From Echinicola salinicaeni (GTDB taxonomy: Bacteria > Bacteroidota > Bacteroidia > Cytophagales > Cyclobacteriaceae): a stretch of DNA of 64,000 bases. Within the stretch, counting starts at the first letter, position 1, and each line of letters begins with the position of its first letter. Below are positions 18,277 through 27,135 of this stretch, piece after piece. Location: contig NZ_JACODZ010000002.1 in assembly GCF_014280965.1 (NCBI RefSeq), positions 62,001-126,000 on the forward strand, read 5' to 3'. A program made the translations under genes and the position numbers. A model generated the notes under the pieces. That model ran no database searches. It was not told where the DNA came from and was given only the letters and a program-made list of their open reading frames with translations.

Positions 18277-18693
18277 TTATAATTCTAAGCTTAAAAAGCC
18301 TTTTTGTTGTAGTTGGAGGTTATACAGAATCCCATTATCGATGATTTTTATTGGAACTTCTTCATAGGCTACACCGAATTTTTTTAAGGAAAAGCCACAG
18401 GCATTTAGTACCACACCTAGTCTTTTGGCCTTTTCGATATGCGCTTTCATTTTGTTTTCATCTTTTAGGTTGACTACTTCCTTGCCGCATATAATTACCT
18501 CAAAGTTTCCAAAGGATGTTGCTTTTGATAAACTTTCAGCAGCCAAAAGTATGGGTTCAAGCTGTGCAATCTTTTTTGTAAGGACGACATAGTCAACCTT
18601 GGTGTTAACATCAATTTCTTGGGCAGATATATTGGAAATGCCCCATATTGTCAATAGTAAAACCAGTAATAGGTTTTTTAATTGGTTATTCAT
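18277..18693 (-). CDS. secreted DsrE-family protein
   Basis: A 138-residue protein with a signal peptide ending near ISAQE (residue 24) and a DsrE/DsrF-like fold. The pattern includes KVDYVVLTKK, FEVIICGKEVVNL and a conserved Cys in VVLNACGFSLKKFG (Cys99). DsrE relatives carry persulfide sulfur on such a cysteine. Cys69 is a second candidate. It overlaps the DoxX gene by 4 bases and is followed by the TlpA gene, consistent with a periplasmic thiol relay. The actual sulfur donor and acceptor are unknown. Confidence 0.75.
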   Translation of the reverse strand: MNNQLKNLLLVLLLTIWGISNISAQEIDVNTKVDYVVLTKKIAQLEPILLAAESLSKATSFGNFEVIICGKEVVNLKDENKMKAHIEKAKRLGVVLNACGFSLKKFGVAYEEVPIKIIDNGILYNLQLQQKGFLSLEL

Positions 18694-19097
18694 TGTTCTA
18701 GTTTTTGTTTCTTGAAATCAGGATTGATAATAAAGAATATAAGTCCTCCTATAATGGCGATGTTTTTGAATAAGGGGCCTATAGTAGATATTTGGCCAGT
18801 TTGTACCGTGATGGTAATAGGTACTATCACTGACAGTAAGAGAAGACTTGACCATCGGGTTTTAAATCCCAAGAGGAGCGCAGCACCCGCGAGTAGCATT
18901 ATTGCTCCAGAAAGAATGATCAATAGTTCAGGCTTGCCAAAGAAATAGGCAATCTCTTTAAATGCAGCGGTATCTATTCTTTTGTGTACGGCCTCTACAT
19001 TCAATAGATGGTTAGTTGATGCCACTAGAAAGATGCCGCTCAGAAGCACCCGCAGTATTAGGACTGAGTATGCCTTTACCGGAATGGTTTGGTTCAT
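18690..19097 (-). CDS. DoxX/MauE-like membrane protein
   Basis: A 135-residue integral membrane protein with four predicted helices (around residues 10-28, 53-73, 79-98 and 108-126). It resembles the DoxX/MauE family; MauE-type proteins assist disulfide formation and DoxX is linked to thiosulfate oxidation. The sequences LRVLLSGIFLVASTNHLLN and AAALLLGFKTRWSSLLL are typical of this family. Its stop overlaps the DsrE start, so it is translationally coupled. Confidence 0.8.
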   Translation of the reverse strand: MNQTIPVKAYSVLILRVLLSGIFLVASTNHLLNVEAVHKRIDTAAFKEIAYFFGKPELLIILSGAIMLLAGAALLLGFKTRWSSLLLLSVIVPITITVQTGQISTIGPLFKNIAIIGGLIFFIINPDFKKQKLEQ

Positions 19098-19190
19098 AGA
19101 AGTTTTAGTTGATCAAACAGAAAAAAACATAGGCATATGCCTTTTAGAGGCTTTTAAGCCCAAAAGATATAGTGCCAATAAAAGATTCGA

Positions 19191-19559
19191 TCAAGATTTT
19201 GGCGGTGGAGAGCTTGGATGTAAAAATAGATTTAAGCTACTTTCCTTATATTCTGTTCGGTGTAGCGTAGTAGAGAAGTGCTCAGTTAATTGGAAATAAT
19301 ATCCTGTGAGTATGAAAGCAGGGGCATTAGTACAATATCCCGTATTTGATTCGCTTTGAGGAGTGTCTTGGCTGGAGGAGTGTTTTTTGTCCTGTGGAGT
19401 AGTGAGATGATTATTTTTGTTTGTGCAGGTTTTTACAAAGTTTTGATGGCTTAAGAATATATCCCCAATCATATAAGCATTAAAGCCATGTCCTCCAGCA
19501 CTGAAAAGGAAAAGGCCTAATAAAATCCAAGATATATGCTTTTTTAGCCACATCATCAT
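19191..19559 (-). CDS. small hypothetical membrane-anchored protein
   Basis: A 122-residue protein with one N-terminal hydrophobic segment (ISWILLGLFLFSAGGHG). A Ser/Gln/Lys-rich hydrophilic linker follows (residues about 50-75, with KKHSSSQDTPQSES), then a C-terminal part with several aromatic residues and two cysteines (around TCTN and YCTN). I do not recognise a family. It lies 93 bases upstream of the DoxX gene on the same strand, so it may be the first gene of that redox cluster. Confidence 0.55.
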   Translation of the reverse strand: MMMWLKKHISWILLGLFLFSAGGHGFNAYMIGDIFLSHQNFVKTCTNKNNHLTTPQDKKHSSSQDTPQSESNTGYCTNAPAFILTGYYFQLTEHFSTTLHRTEYKESSLNLFLHPSSPPPKS

Positions 19560-19677
19560 TCAAAGGTATCTAGCGCAATAGTAAATGTTTGTAATAAAAG
19601 TCACATAAAACCGCAGTATTCAATTGTTATTTTTTAACGGGATACTTTTAGGATTATTATTTACTATGGCTGATTTT

Positions 19678-19718
19678 CCCAAGCCAGGACAGCTGTATAT
19701 ACAGTGCCTTGGCTTGGG
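19678..19718. other. long hairpin between LysE-like gene and redox cluster
   Basis: CCCAAGCC (19678-19685) pairs with GGCTTGGG (19711-19718) around an inner CTGTATATACAG palindrome. It lies 33 bases past the LysE-like stop. Neither strand shows a proper T run, so it is called a hairpin rather than a terminator. Confidence 0.45.
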
Positions 19719-19751
19719 GGAATTAATTAGGTATAAAGATTCCTGTCATCG

Positions 19752-20369
19752 TTAATAGCTTGTCGCCAACTGTAAGCCTAAAATAATAAAGACTATACCT
19801 GATAATTTTTTCAACCAAAGATCAGTATTAGGATTTTCTTTGATTTTGGATGAAAATGAACCAGCAAATAAGGTTAAAAGACTGTACCAAACGCAGCCTA
19901 TTAGCGCATAGGTTAATCCAAGCTGTAAAAATGGAAGTGGGTCTTTTAGGCTTTCTTTCCGTATAAACTGTGGAAATAAAGCCAAAAAGAATAATGCGTT
20001 TTTGGGATTAAGGATATTGGTGATTAAGCCGGTAGTAAAGCTATTGTTTTTCGAAGTGTTTGGGTTTTCAAGGTTAATCATCGGCTTTTTACTGATGATA
20101 CTTACAAACCCCATATAAATAATATAGGCAGCTCCAAGGTATTTGACTAGAGCAAATGCCATGGGATATTTAATGATTAAGCTGGTAAGGCCAATGGCAG
20201 CAAAAAATGTGTGAAAGATGATTCCTGAATTTATCCCTAAAGCTGAATAGATGCCAGATAGTCGTCCTTCTCCAATGGATTTTTTCAATACGAAGACGGT
20301 ATCTATGCCCGGTGTCATGATAAAAAAGGTCGCTGTTGCAATAAAAGTGTTGTAATTGATGATCCCCAT
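19752..20369 (-). CDS. LysE-family amino-acid or metabolite exporter
   Basis: A 205-residue inner-membrane protein of the LysE/RhtB family, with six predicted helices. The typical start is FFIMTPGIDTVFVLKKSIGEG, followed by SALGINSGIIFHTFFAAIGL and the NILNPKNALFFLALFPQF block. It exports an amino acid or related small molecule. It is divergent from a LysR regulator at 20472, the classic LysE/LysR arrangement, so the regulator probably controls it. The substrate cannot be assigned. Confidence 0.93.
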   Translation of the reverse strand: MGIINYNTFIATATFFIMTPGIDTVFVLKKSIGEGRLSGIYSALGINSGIIFHTFFAAIGLTSLIIKYPMAFALVKYLGAAYIIYMGFVSIISKKPMINLENPNTSKNNSFTTGLITNILNPKNALFFLALFPQFIRKESLKDPLPFLQLGLTYALIGCVWYSLLTLFAGSFSSKIKENPNTDLWLKKLSGIVFIILGLQLATSY

Positions 20370-20471
20370 AAATATTTTATTAATTCGTTTTTTGTATTTG
20401 TTGCAAATAAAACAGGGTTAATTGTTCTTAAAAATGTTAAATTCGAATGTATTAATGCGTAAATTGAATTA

Positions 20472-21365
20472 ATGGACCTTCAACAGATTCGCTATTTTCT
20501 AGTATTAGCTAAGGAACTACATTTTTGGAAAACTGCAGAGCAGGTTTATATAACCCAATCATCTTTGAGCCGTAAGATTCAGGCCTTGGAAGAGGAGGTA
20601 GGTACTCAACTGTTTGAAAGGAATAAAAGAAATGTGAAACTTACAGATGCTGGAGTTTTCTTCAAGGAACGTTGGGAATATCTCATTGATGAAATAGATC
20701 GTACCCATCAACACACAAAGACAATAGGGGAGGGAAAATCAGGTAGAATAAGCATAAGTTATCCTGGTTCTATCGCCTATGTATTTTTACCATCATTATT
20801 AGATAAACTTTCTAGCAGTTTTCCCAAATTGAAGGTGGAGTTGATGGAACCAGTGGATATCAGTCAGGAAAAATTATTGCTTGATTATCAGGTTGATTTG
20901 GCATTAAGTAGGGACAGGATCCAAAATATGGGAATAATAACCCTTCCATTGTTTTCTGAACGTATTTGTCTGGTCGTTCCAGAAGGATATTGGTTAAATG
21001 AGGGGAACTTTAACAGTTTAGAGGATTTGAAAGGTGAAAAATTCATTTTGTCCGGATTACATCATTCCACTTATTTTGCTTCCTTATTAAGGGGTATGTT
21101 CAATAGGTATAATTTTGAACCTGATATCCATATTGAATCTGATTTTGGAGGAATGATACTCAATTTAGTGGCCAAAGGCCTGGGGATTTCTATCCTTCCA
21201 TATTCATTTAAGTTTGCGGCAAGAGCGAATGTCAGGTTCATTAACTTGCCTGAAGAGGTCCAACTATTTGTCAATTGGAGAAAGAATGATCATCGGGCCA
21301 TTTTGGAGAATGTAATAAAATTATCTAAAGAAGTCGCTGCCGATTGGGATATCAATGAAGAATAA
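20472..21365 (+). CDS. LysR-family transcriptional regulator
   Basis: A 297-residue LysR regulator with an N-terminal winged HTH (residues 1-60; TAEQVYITQSSLSRKIQAL, then VGTQLFERNKR) and a periplasmic-binding-protein-like effector domain (about 90-290; GRISISYPGSIAYVFLPSLL). It is transcribed away from the LysE-like exporter with about 100 bases between the starts, which should hold the shared operator. The inducer is unknown. Confidence 0.93.
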   Translation: MDLQQIRYFLVLAKELHFWKTAEQVYITQSSLSRKIQALEEEVGTQLFERNKRNVKLTDAGVFFKERWEYLIDEIDRTHQHTKTIGEGKSGRISISYPGSIAYVFLPSLLDKLSSSFPKLKVELMEPVDISQEKLLLDYQVDLALSRDRIQNMGIITLPLFSERICLVVPEGYWLNEGNFNSLEDLKGEKFILSGLHHSTYFASLLRGMFNRYNFEPDIHIESDFGGMILNLVAKGLGISILPYSFKFAARANVRFINLPEEVQLFVNWRKNDHRAILENVIKLSKEVAADWDINEE

Positions 21366-21519
21366 GGTACCTAGTTATATATAAGTTGAATAATTGTTTG
21401 CTTAATTTAAGCAAGAAGGAGCAACGTTTAAAAGTTATAGGGGTAAGTGATTTTTGGTCAAGCCTCTTTAGGATTGATTCATGGTAAGCAATGATCAATA
21501 GTTCAGAATTATCAAATGT

Positions 21520-21747
21520 TTATGGTAATTCATCTTGGAGTATTTCTATTTCAAAACCATGATTTTTTATCAAGTCCATGATGGATATTGGGTTTAAGGA
21601 AATCTCTTTTGTTTCAATGCGAAGAATTTTATCACAGTCCTCCAAATCAAAATTTATTTTACAGTAAGGGTATTCCTTTTGGAGCTGGTCCAAAAGGAAT
21701 AATTTATCATCTACTGTCTTTACACTTGTTTTAAATACTTCTACCAT
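21520..21747 (-). CDS. small HMA-like hypothetical protein
   Basis: A 75-residue protein (FKTSVKTVDDKLFLLDQLQK, RIETKEIS, IKNHGFEIEIL). The pattern of a first strand, a helix, a central strand and a late GFEIE strand resembles a ferredoxin-like heavy-metal-associated fold. However, the CxxC metal site is missing: VKTVDD occupies that position. It is the last gene of the leftward VOC/SRPBCC cassette. I cannot assign a function. Confidence 0.6.
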   Translation of the reverse strand: MVEVFKTSVKTVDDKLFLLDQLQKEYPYCKINFDLEDCDKILRIETKEISLNPISIMDLIKNHGFEIEILQDELP

Positions 21748-21782
21748 TCAAAGGGCTTAAGATTATATATTTATACTGGAGT

Positions 21783-22208
21783 TTAACTAAAGTCTTTATT
21801 GTAATTGATCATCCAATGGATACCAAATTTGTCAATAAAGCTGCCGTAATAATCACCCCAAAACTGGTCAGCCATGGGCATTTCTATAGTACCACCCTCA
21901 GAAAGACCATTAAACAAACGGTCTGCTTCCTCTTTACTGTCGGGATGGATGGAAATATAGGAATTATTGCCTTGTTTTAAGGAATGTCCCATGGATGGAA
22001 GGATGTCAGATGCCATCAGAATGGTGTTAGGGCTGATGGGCAATGAAATATGCATGGTTCGGGATTGTTCCTCTTTTGCGAGTTTGTCTGTGTCCGGAGC
22101 GTCGCTCATCTTCATATTGGCCGTAAACTCTCCTCCAAAAACGGATTTGTAAAATTCGAATGCTTCTTCAGCCTTGCCATCAAAATTTAAATAAGGATTG
22201 ACTTTCAT
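21783..22208 (-). CDS. VOC-superfamily PhnB-like protein
   Basis: A 141-residue protein of the vicinal oxygen chelate superfamily, PhnB-like branch. It starts MKVNPYLNFDGKAEEAFEFY and carries VFGGEFTANMKMSD and a C-terminal WGDYYGSFIDKFGIHWMIN block. PhnB-like proteins of this type are often of unknown substrate. It is followed by the small protein at 21520 and preceded by the SRPBCC gene on the same strand. Confidence 0.9.
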   Translation of the reverse strand: MKVNPYLNFDGKAEEAFEFYKSVFGGEFTANMKMSDAPDTDKLAKEEQSRTMHISLPISPNTILMASDILPSMGHSLKQGNNSYISIHPDSKEEADRLFNGLSEGGTIEMPMADQFWGDYYGSFIDKFGIHWMINYNKDFS

Positions 22209-22227
22209 TGTTTTTGTGTTTTAAGTT

Positions 22228-22677
22228 TTATTGTTTTTCTGCTAGTTCTTTGACTTTTTGAAGGGCTTTGGGCCAAGTTTCCAAAAAGAAATTTTTATAG
22301 GAATCAATGATGTCCATTTCAATCATAATTTCGGTTTTTCCTTCTTCAGTTTTTTTCAAAGTATAATTCTCCATTGCTCCGGACCACTTTTTGGCTTCTG
22401 GACTCTGTGTATTTTCTTGACCGTTTTCTATTATGCCCAAGTGCTCGATAGACATGAACTTAAATGGATTATTAGCCTTTATTTTGCTGATCATTCCCAT
22501 GCCATCAGGTGTTAAGAATCGGGCTTTACCGCCCACTTTCCAGTCTGTCTCAGCAAAGGAACCCTCTGAAAATATTGAAGTCCATTTTCGATAGGACTCA
22601 TCCTCCCATAGTATCTCCCATACTTTTTCTGGAGTAGCATTAATCGTTTTATTGAAGGTTTGTCTTTTTGTATTCAT
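22228..22677 (-). CDS. SRPBCC (AHSA1-like) domain protein
   Basis: A 149-residue START/SRPBCC-fold protein. It begins with a strand and then ATPEKVWEILWEDESYRKWT, the usual helix pair of AHSA1-type proteins, with later strands around KWSGAMENYTLKK and TEIMIEMDI. Such proteins bind hydrophobic ligands or act with Hsp90-like partners. The genomic partners here are two VOC proteins and a reductase, a cassette frequent in Bacteroidota. The ligand is unknown. Confidence 0.9.
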   Translation of the reverse strand: MNTKRQTFNKTINATPEKVWEILWEDESYRKWTSIFSEGSFAETDWKVGGKARFLTPDGMGMISKIKANNPFKFMSIEHLGIIENGQENTQSPEAKKWSGAMENYTLKKTEEGKTEIMIEMDIIDSYKNFFLETWPKALQKVKELAEKQ

Positions 22678-22744
22678 AATAATTGTATTTTCATTTTGAC
22701 ACTTTTTCCATATTCATATAAGGCCTATTCCATGATATTATTAT

Positions 22745-23158
22745 TTAGTTCATATTATAGAACAAATTAAATAGGTGCCCATCAGGGTCTTCAAAGACAC
22801 ATACATAATACCCGTTTTCATCGTAAAATTTTTTCTTGTCCTTTTTGGGATTATAACGAATAGTTCCTCCAGATTTTCTGACTTTTTCGGCAAATAGATC
22901 AATTTCTTCTTTGCTGTCTGCAGCTAGAGTGAACATGATTTCATTTCCCCGTTTAAGGTTGGCGGTATCTCCTTCAATGCTTCTCTTTAATGCATCTTTT
23001 TCAAAAAAGTGGATGACAAACTCCTCTTCACCAAATAAGAAACTAACCAGCTCCATGGAAGGGGTTCCGTTTAACTTAAAGCCTAATTTGAGGTAGAAGG
23101 CCTTAGTCTTTTCAATATCTTCAACGGCTAGGTTTGCCCAGATTTGCTTTAGTTTCAT
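22745..23158 (-). CDS. VOC-superfamily glyoxalase/bleomycin-resistance-like protein
   Basis: A 137-residue VOC protein. The start MKLKQIWANLAVEDIEKTKAF with FYLKLGFKLNG is typical, and the end VCVFEDPDGHLFNLFYN carries the conserved DPDGH motif with metal-ligand candidates. It lies on the same strand as the SRPBCC and PhnB-like genes. Resistance or metabolite detoxification are possible roles; nothing in the sequence decides. Confidence 0.9.
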   Translation of the reverse strand: MKLKQIWANLAVEDIEKTKAFYLKLGFKLNGTPSMELVSFLFGEEEFVIHFFEKDALKRSIEGDTANLKRGNEIMFTLAADSKEEIDLFAEKVRKSGGTIRYNPKKDKKKFYDENGYYVCVFEDPDGHLFNLFYNMN

Positions 23159-23187
23159 TGTTTTAAGGTTTTGATATGGAATTCGTT

Positions 23188-23727
23188 TTAAAATTTTCCG
23201 GCTTGGTATATAAGTAGCACATTACCACATTGAAAAGTTTTAGTTTCTGATAATGTCAAGTTGAGGGTCTTATCGATTTGAAATAATGGATTGCCACTTC
23301 CTAAGGCGACAGGGCTAATAATTAATCTGTATTCATCGATCAGGTTTTTAGCGATGAAGGTAGAAGCAATATTTGCTCCAGCAAACAAGACCATATTCTT
23401 TCCAGGTTTTCTTTTTTCTTTTTGAATGGTTTCGGCTACGTCACCATTTACTATTTTGGAATTCATCATTCCATTTTTTAAGGTTTTGGAAAAAACTATC
23501 TTGGGCATCTCATTCATGATATTTGCAAATGAGCCTGTTTGCGATGGCCAATAGTCCAACATCAATTCATAAGATTTCCTGCCATAGATAAAGGTGTCTA
23601 CAGTCTTGAAAAAATCCATCATATAGGCATCCATCTCATTATTCCAAAGATGCCAACTGATGTCTTTATTGGTGCCTTCAATATAGCCATCGATAGAAGT
23701 TAACATGGATAGGATGACTTTTCTCAT
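23188..23727 (-). CDS. RibD/dihydrofolate-reductase-like reductase
   Basis: A 179-residue protein of the RibD C-terminal/DHFR-like family. It begins MRKVILSMLTSIDGYIEG and shows the YGRKSYELM block and the MVLFAGANIASTFI dinucleotide-binding region. It would use NADPH to reduce a small molecule. It is the first gene of the leftward cassette and faces the divergent GlxA regulator at 24084. The substrate is not known. Confidence 0.9.
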   Translation of the reverse strand: MRKVILSMLTSIDGYIEGTNKDISWHLWNNEMDAYMMDFFKTVDTFIYGRKSYELMLDYWPSQTGSFANIMNEMPKIVFSKTLKNGMMNSKIVNGDVAETIQKEKRKPGKNMVLFAGANIASTFIAKNLIDEYRLIISPVALGSGNPLFQIDKTLNLTLSETKTFQCGNVLLIYQAGKF

Positions 23728-24083
23728 TACAGTATTTTTTTGGTAATCATTCTAATGCTAGCCTAGTTGAAATAGCCTAATTCTGTCATTGAATAACTGA
23801 TAGTCCTTTTAGCTTCAATAGATAGTTTGTTTAGGATTATTTTTAGATATTATTAGGCTTGTTTTTTGTTAGTAAGCTCTTGTTTTTCATAATTGTAGAC
23901 GTCGAAAGTATTTATACATATTGCCAATGTTTTTTTGGTAATTATTTGATTAATAAAGGTATAGGTGTTTTTTTTGAATTCAAAGGTGTGATTACGTCAT
24001 TATAGTGGGTTGATTGCGACATTGAATACTGTTAAATTGTATTGTTTTCAAAATCCATTTATTAGGATAAAATGTAGAATTAT
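23728..24083. other. divergent intergenic region
   Basis: 356 bases between the divergent RibD-like reductase and the GlxA-type regulator. It must hold both promoters. No convincing full Bacteroidota promoter, inverted repeat or RNA structure was recognised by eye. Confidence 0.5.
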
Positions 24084-25064
24084 ATGAAACATATTTCAAT
24101 ACTTGTACCTGATGGTGATTCAAGTCTTAGTAATCTAGAAGCCACCTTTAAAATGTTTAATATGGCCAATGAGTCCTTTTTGAAAAGGGGGAAATCACCT
24201 GCTTTTGAGACCCATCTTGTAGGAGCACACAAAGGGGCCAGCTTAAGTAATGGGGTATTCAGTATTCAGCCCAATAAGACGATAGCGGAAATAGAAAAGA
24301 CGGATTTAATTATTATTCCAGCTATACATGGAGATTATAAAAAAGTAGTAGAAAATAACCGAATATTTATTCCTTGGTTACAAAATCAATATAGTAAAGG
24401 AGCTGAAATAGCCAGCCTTTGCATCGGGGCATTTTTATTGGCGAGTACAGGGCTTCTTGATGGTCGGGATTGCGCCACACATTGGCTGGCTGCAAGTGAG
24501 TTTAAGGAGATGTTTCCCAATGTCAATTTAACAGATGATAAAATTATCACAGATGAAAATGGATTATACACCAGTGGGGGGGCTTATTCTTCTCTCAACT
24601 TAAATTTATATCTTATTGAAAAGTTTGCCGGTCGGAAAATGGCAGTTTTATCTTCAAAAATTTTTGAAATAGATATCAGCCGCAATAGCCAGTCACCATT
24701 TATCATTTTTAAAGGACAGAAATCCCATGATGACCATGAAATTTTGGAGTCGCAAGAATATATTGAGGAAAATTATACTCAAAAAATAACCGTAGAGCAG
24801 CTTTCGGATAGGGCATCAGTAAGCAGACGAACATTTGAGAGGCGGTTTAAAAAAGCCACCTCAAATACAGTTATTGAATACTTGCAACGTGTAAAAGTGG
24901 AAGCGGCAAAGAAGGAACTCGAAGAAGGACGGATGACCATCAATGAAGTGATGTATCGGGTGGGCTATACCGATCCCAAAGCTTTTCGGGATGTATTTAA
25001 GAAATTTACAGATATGACCCCCAGGGAATACCTTAATAGGTATTGTAGAATTGCTTTGGTGTAA
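24084..25064 (+). CDS. GlxA/AraC-type transcriptional regulator (DJ-1/PfpI domain)
   Basis: A 326-residue regulator with an N-terminal DJ-1/PfpI-like domain (residues 1-190) whose nucleophile elbow reads ASLCIGAFLLA (Cys around 114). The C-terminal AraC HTH spans about residues 215-325 (SRRTFERRFKKATSNTV, MYRVGYTDPKAFRDVFKKF, MTPREYL). It is divergent from the VOC/SRPBCC/reductase cassette and probably regulates it; that is inference from position. Confidence 0.92.
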   Translation: MKHISILVPDGDSSLSNLEATFKMFNMANESFLKRGKSPAFETHLVGAHKGASLSNGVFSIQPNKTIAEIEKTDLIIIPAIHGDYKKVVENNRIFIPWLQNQYSKGAEIASLCIGAFLLASTGLLDGRDCATHWLAASEFKEMFPNVNLTDDKIITDENGLYTSGGAYSSLNLNLYLIEKFAGRKMAVLSSKIFEIDISRNSQSPFIIFKGQKSHDDHEILESQEYIEENYTQKITVEQLSDRASVSRRTFERRFKKATSNTVIEYLQRVKVEAAKKELEEGRMTINEVMYRVGYTDPKAFRDVFKKFTDMTPREYLNRYCRIALV

Positions 25065-25351
25065 TAATTATAATGGGGGGTATATCATTTCCACAGTCCA
25101 TATCAGGATATATTGTACTTTTTTGGGATTGATATCTGGGAGATAGTTAGGCTATGTTAAAAGTTTTTTTAGCATTCTTAAAATACTCTCTCGGTAAAAT
25201 ATTGTTTTGGTTTATAATGGAATAATTGGTAAAATTAAACTTTGAATTGCTGTTTATCAATGATAAGTTTTGTGCTTTAGCTATGTATATGTTTACATAT
25301 AAATAAATCTATCTGATAAAGTATTAAATTTTATGTTTAAACTTTCCCTAA

Positions 25352-25945
25352 ATGGCTGTCCGTAATCTGGAACATTCCTTAATTGATTCCATTAAAAATG
25401 GAGATAGAGAAGCGTTTACCTTTTTTTATGAAAGTTATTATAAAAAGGTGTTCGTCTTTGTACTTTTTATTTCAAAAGATAAGGACCTTTCGGAGGATAT
25501 TGCCCAAGAGACTTTTGCTAGGTTGTGGGAGAAAAGAGATCAACTAAAGGATTCCTATTCATTGAAGGGATTTGTTAGACAAATAGCGAAGAACTTAGTG
25601 AATGATCATTTTAGAAAGCTTGCCGTAAGAAAATCTTTCCAGACGGAGGGAGTGATGGATGAAAATATATTGGGATCAGTGACCCTAGAAACAGTATATT
25701 TTAATGAGTTGAAATCTGTTATGGATAAAGCTTTGGATCAACTTCCCGAGAAGAAGCGCATGATTTTTAAACTTAGTAGATATGAAAATCTAAGCTATAC
25801 CGAGATAGCATCGAAGCTTGGGACCACACCTAAAGCCATAGAAAGGCATATGGCCAAATCTACTCATATGATTAAGGAATACTTGAAGGAGCATGCTGGA
25901 TATACCGTGCCATATCTTATAGTTTGGAGTCTGGTTTTTTTATAG
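25352..25945 (+). CDS. ECF RNA polymerase sigma factor (set B)
   Basis: A 197-residue ECF sigma factor. Region 2 reads FYESYYKKVFVFVLFIS then DLSEDIAQETFARLWEKR, and region 4 LDQLPEKKRMIFKLSRYENLS with the HTH around YTEIASKLGTTPKAIERH. The C-terminus has a hydrophobic tail (GYTVPYLIVWSLVFL) after the last HTH helix, unlike textbook ECF factors. It precedes a FecR gene and a SusC/SusD pair, so it should drive that operon when ligand binds. The tail could contact the membrane or the anti-sigma factor. Confidence 0.93.
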   Translation: MAVRNLEHSLIDSIKNGDREAFTFFYESYYKKVFVFVLFISKDKDLSEDIAQETFARLWEKRDQLKDSYSLKGFVRQIAKNLVNDHFRKLAVRKSFQTEGVMDENILGSVTLETVYFNELKSVMDKALDQLPEKKRMIFKLSRYENLSYTEIASKLGTTPKAIERHMAKSTHMIKEYLKEHAGYTVPYLIVWSLVFL

Positions 25946-26109
25946 GCTTCCATATTATTTTAGACTTTTACACTATGTGAAGATCATAGTTTCCTTCTAC
26001 ATTAAAGCGTCTCTCTAGCTCCTATCAATAGAGAGTTCAACCAATTAATTTAAAAAAACTAATATTGAAGGGGGGAAAATACTGCCTAAAGCGTATTAGT
26101 TGTAACAAT

Positions 26110-27111
26110 ATGAAAATGGAGAGATCAGAATTAAAAAAACTTTTATCAAGGTATTCCAGCGGAAGGGCCACCGAAGCTGAGAGGGAAAGATTGATTAATT
26201 GGTATCAAAATGCCAGTGACAAAGATGCAGATGAGTTTTTGGAGCATCTTGGGGGAGTAATTGATGGTATGGATAATAGCGAGCTTCTTCGATTGGAAGA
26301 CCGATTGCTAACTAAGGAAATAAAGGATGATTTTAATAGCTCCAAAACCAAAAGTATTAATACGTTGCCATTGATGAAGGTTGCAGCCGTAATGGTGATT
26401 TTTCTGGTATCCACATTTGTATTTTTTCAATATTTCCAAGAGCAAAATAATAATATACAAGAATATAGGACCAAGGTAGGAGAGATCAAGGAAATTATTT
26501 TGCCGGACCAATCAAAAGTAATCCTTAATTCGGTGAGTGTGCTCAGGTTTCCAGAGAAGTTTGTAACTGATTCAAGGGAGGTGGCATTAGAGGGCGAGGC
26601 CTTTTTCGATGTAGAAAGAGATGAGACAAGGCCTTTTACTGTACACACAGAAAACGGTATTAAGGTTAGTGTTTTGGGAACCTCCTTTAATATAAATGAT
26701 TATAGCAATGGTGAACAAGTGGAAGTCGCTGTGTCTTCGGGAAAGGTGGCAGTTGGTAAGGGGAGGCGACTATTTGGAAAGATCACCAAGGGGCAACAAA
26801 TCACTTATGATAAAATTACGGAGGAATTTTATCAATCAAATGTAGCACATGTCGATTCTTGGATTGATGGGAAAATCGTGTTCAGCCAACACACTTTAAA
26901 AGAGGTATCCAATATTTTAAATAGAATTTTTAAGAAACAACTTGTACTCAAGGAAGGAGTGGATCAAGGCTTATTTATCAAAGGGAGTTTTGATAAGAAT
27001 CAGGGCATAGAAGGTATAGTTGATATTCTTTGTATACTTCATGGTTTGGAATATGAAAATAGAGAAAACAAAATCATCATTAAGAATAAATCGAAAGATC
27101 AACTAAAATAA
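26110..27111 (+). CDS. FecR-family anti-sigma factor (set B)
   Basis: A FecR-type anti-sigma factor of about 333 residues. An N-terminal cytoplasmic part is followed by one membrane segment (MKVAAVMVIFLVSTFVFFQYF), the FecR domain (LPDQSKVILNSVSVLRFPE, AFFDV, VLGTSFNINDYS) and a DUF4974-like C-terminus (FSQHTLKEVSNILNRIFKK). The ATG at 26110 is preferred to a TTG at 26065 because it gives the usual MKMERSELKKLL start. It lies between the sigma gene and the SusC gene. Confidence 0.9.
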   Translation: MKMERSELKKLLSRYSSGRATEAERERLINWYQNASDKDADEFLEHLGGVIDGMDNSELLRLEDRLLTKEIKDDFNSSKTKSINTLPLMKVAAVMVIFLVSTFVFFQYFQEQNNNIQEYRTKVGEIKEIILPDQSKVILNSVSVLRFPEKFVTDSREVALEGEAFFDVERDETRPFTVHTENGIKVSVLGTSFNINDYSNGEQVEVAVSSGKVAVGKGRRLFGKITKGQQITYDKITEEFYQSNVAHVDSWIDGKIVFSQHTLKEVSNILNRIFKKQLVLKEGVDQGLFIKGSFDKNQGIEGIVDILCILHGLEYENRENKIIIKNKSKDQLK

Positions 27112-27135
27112 AAAAAATGTCTAATGTAAAAAAAC

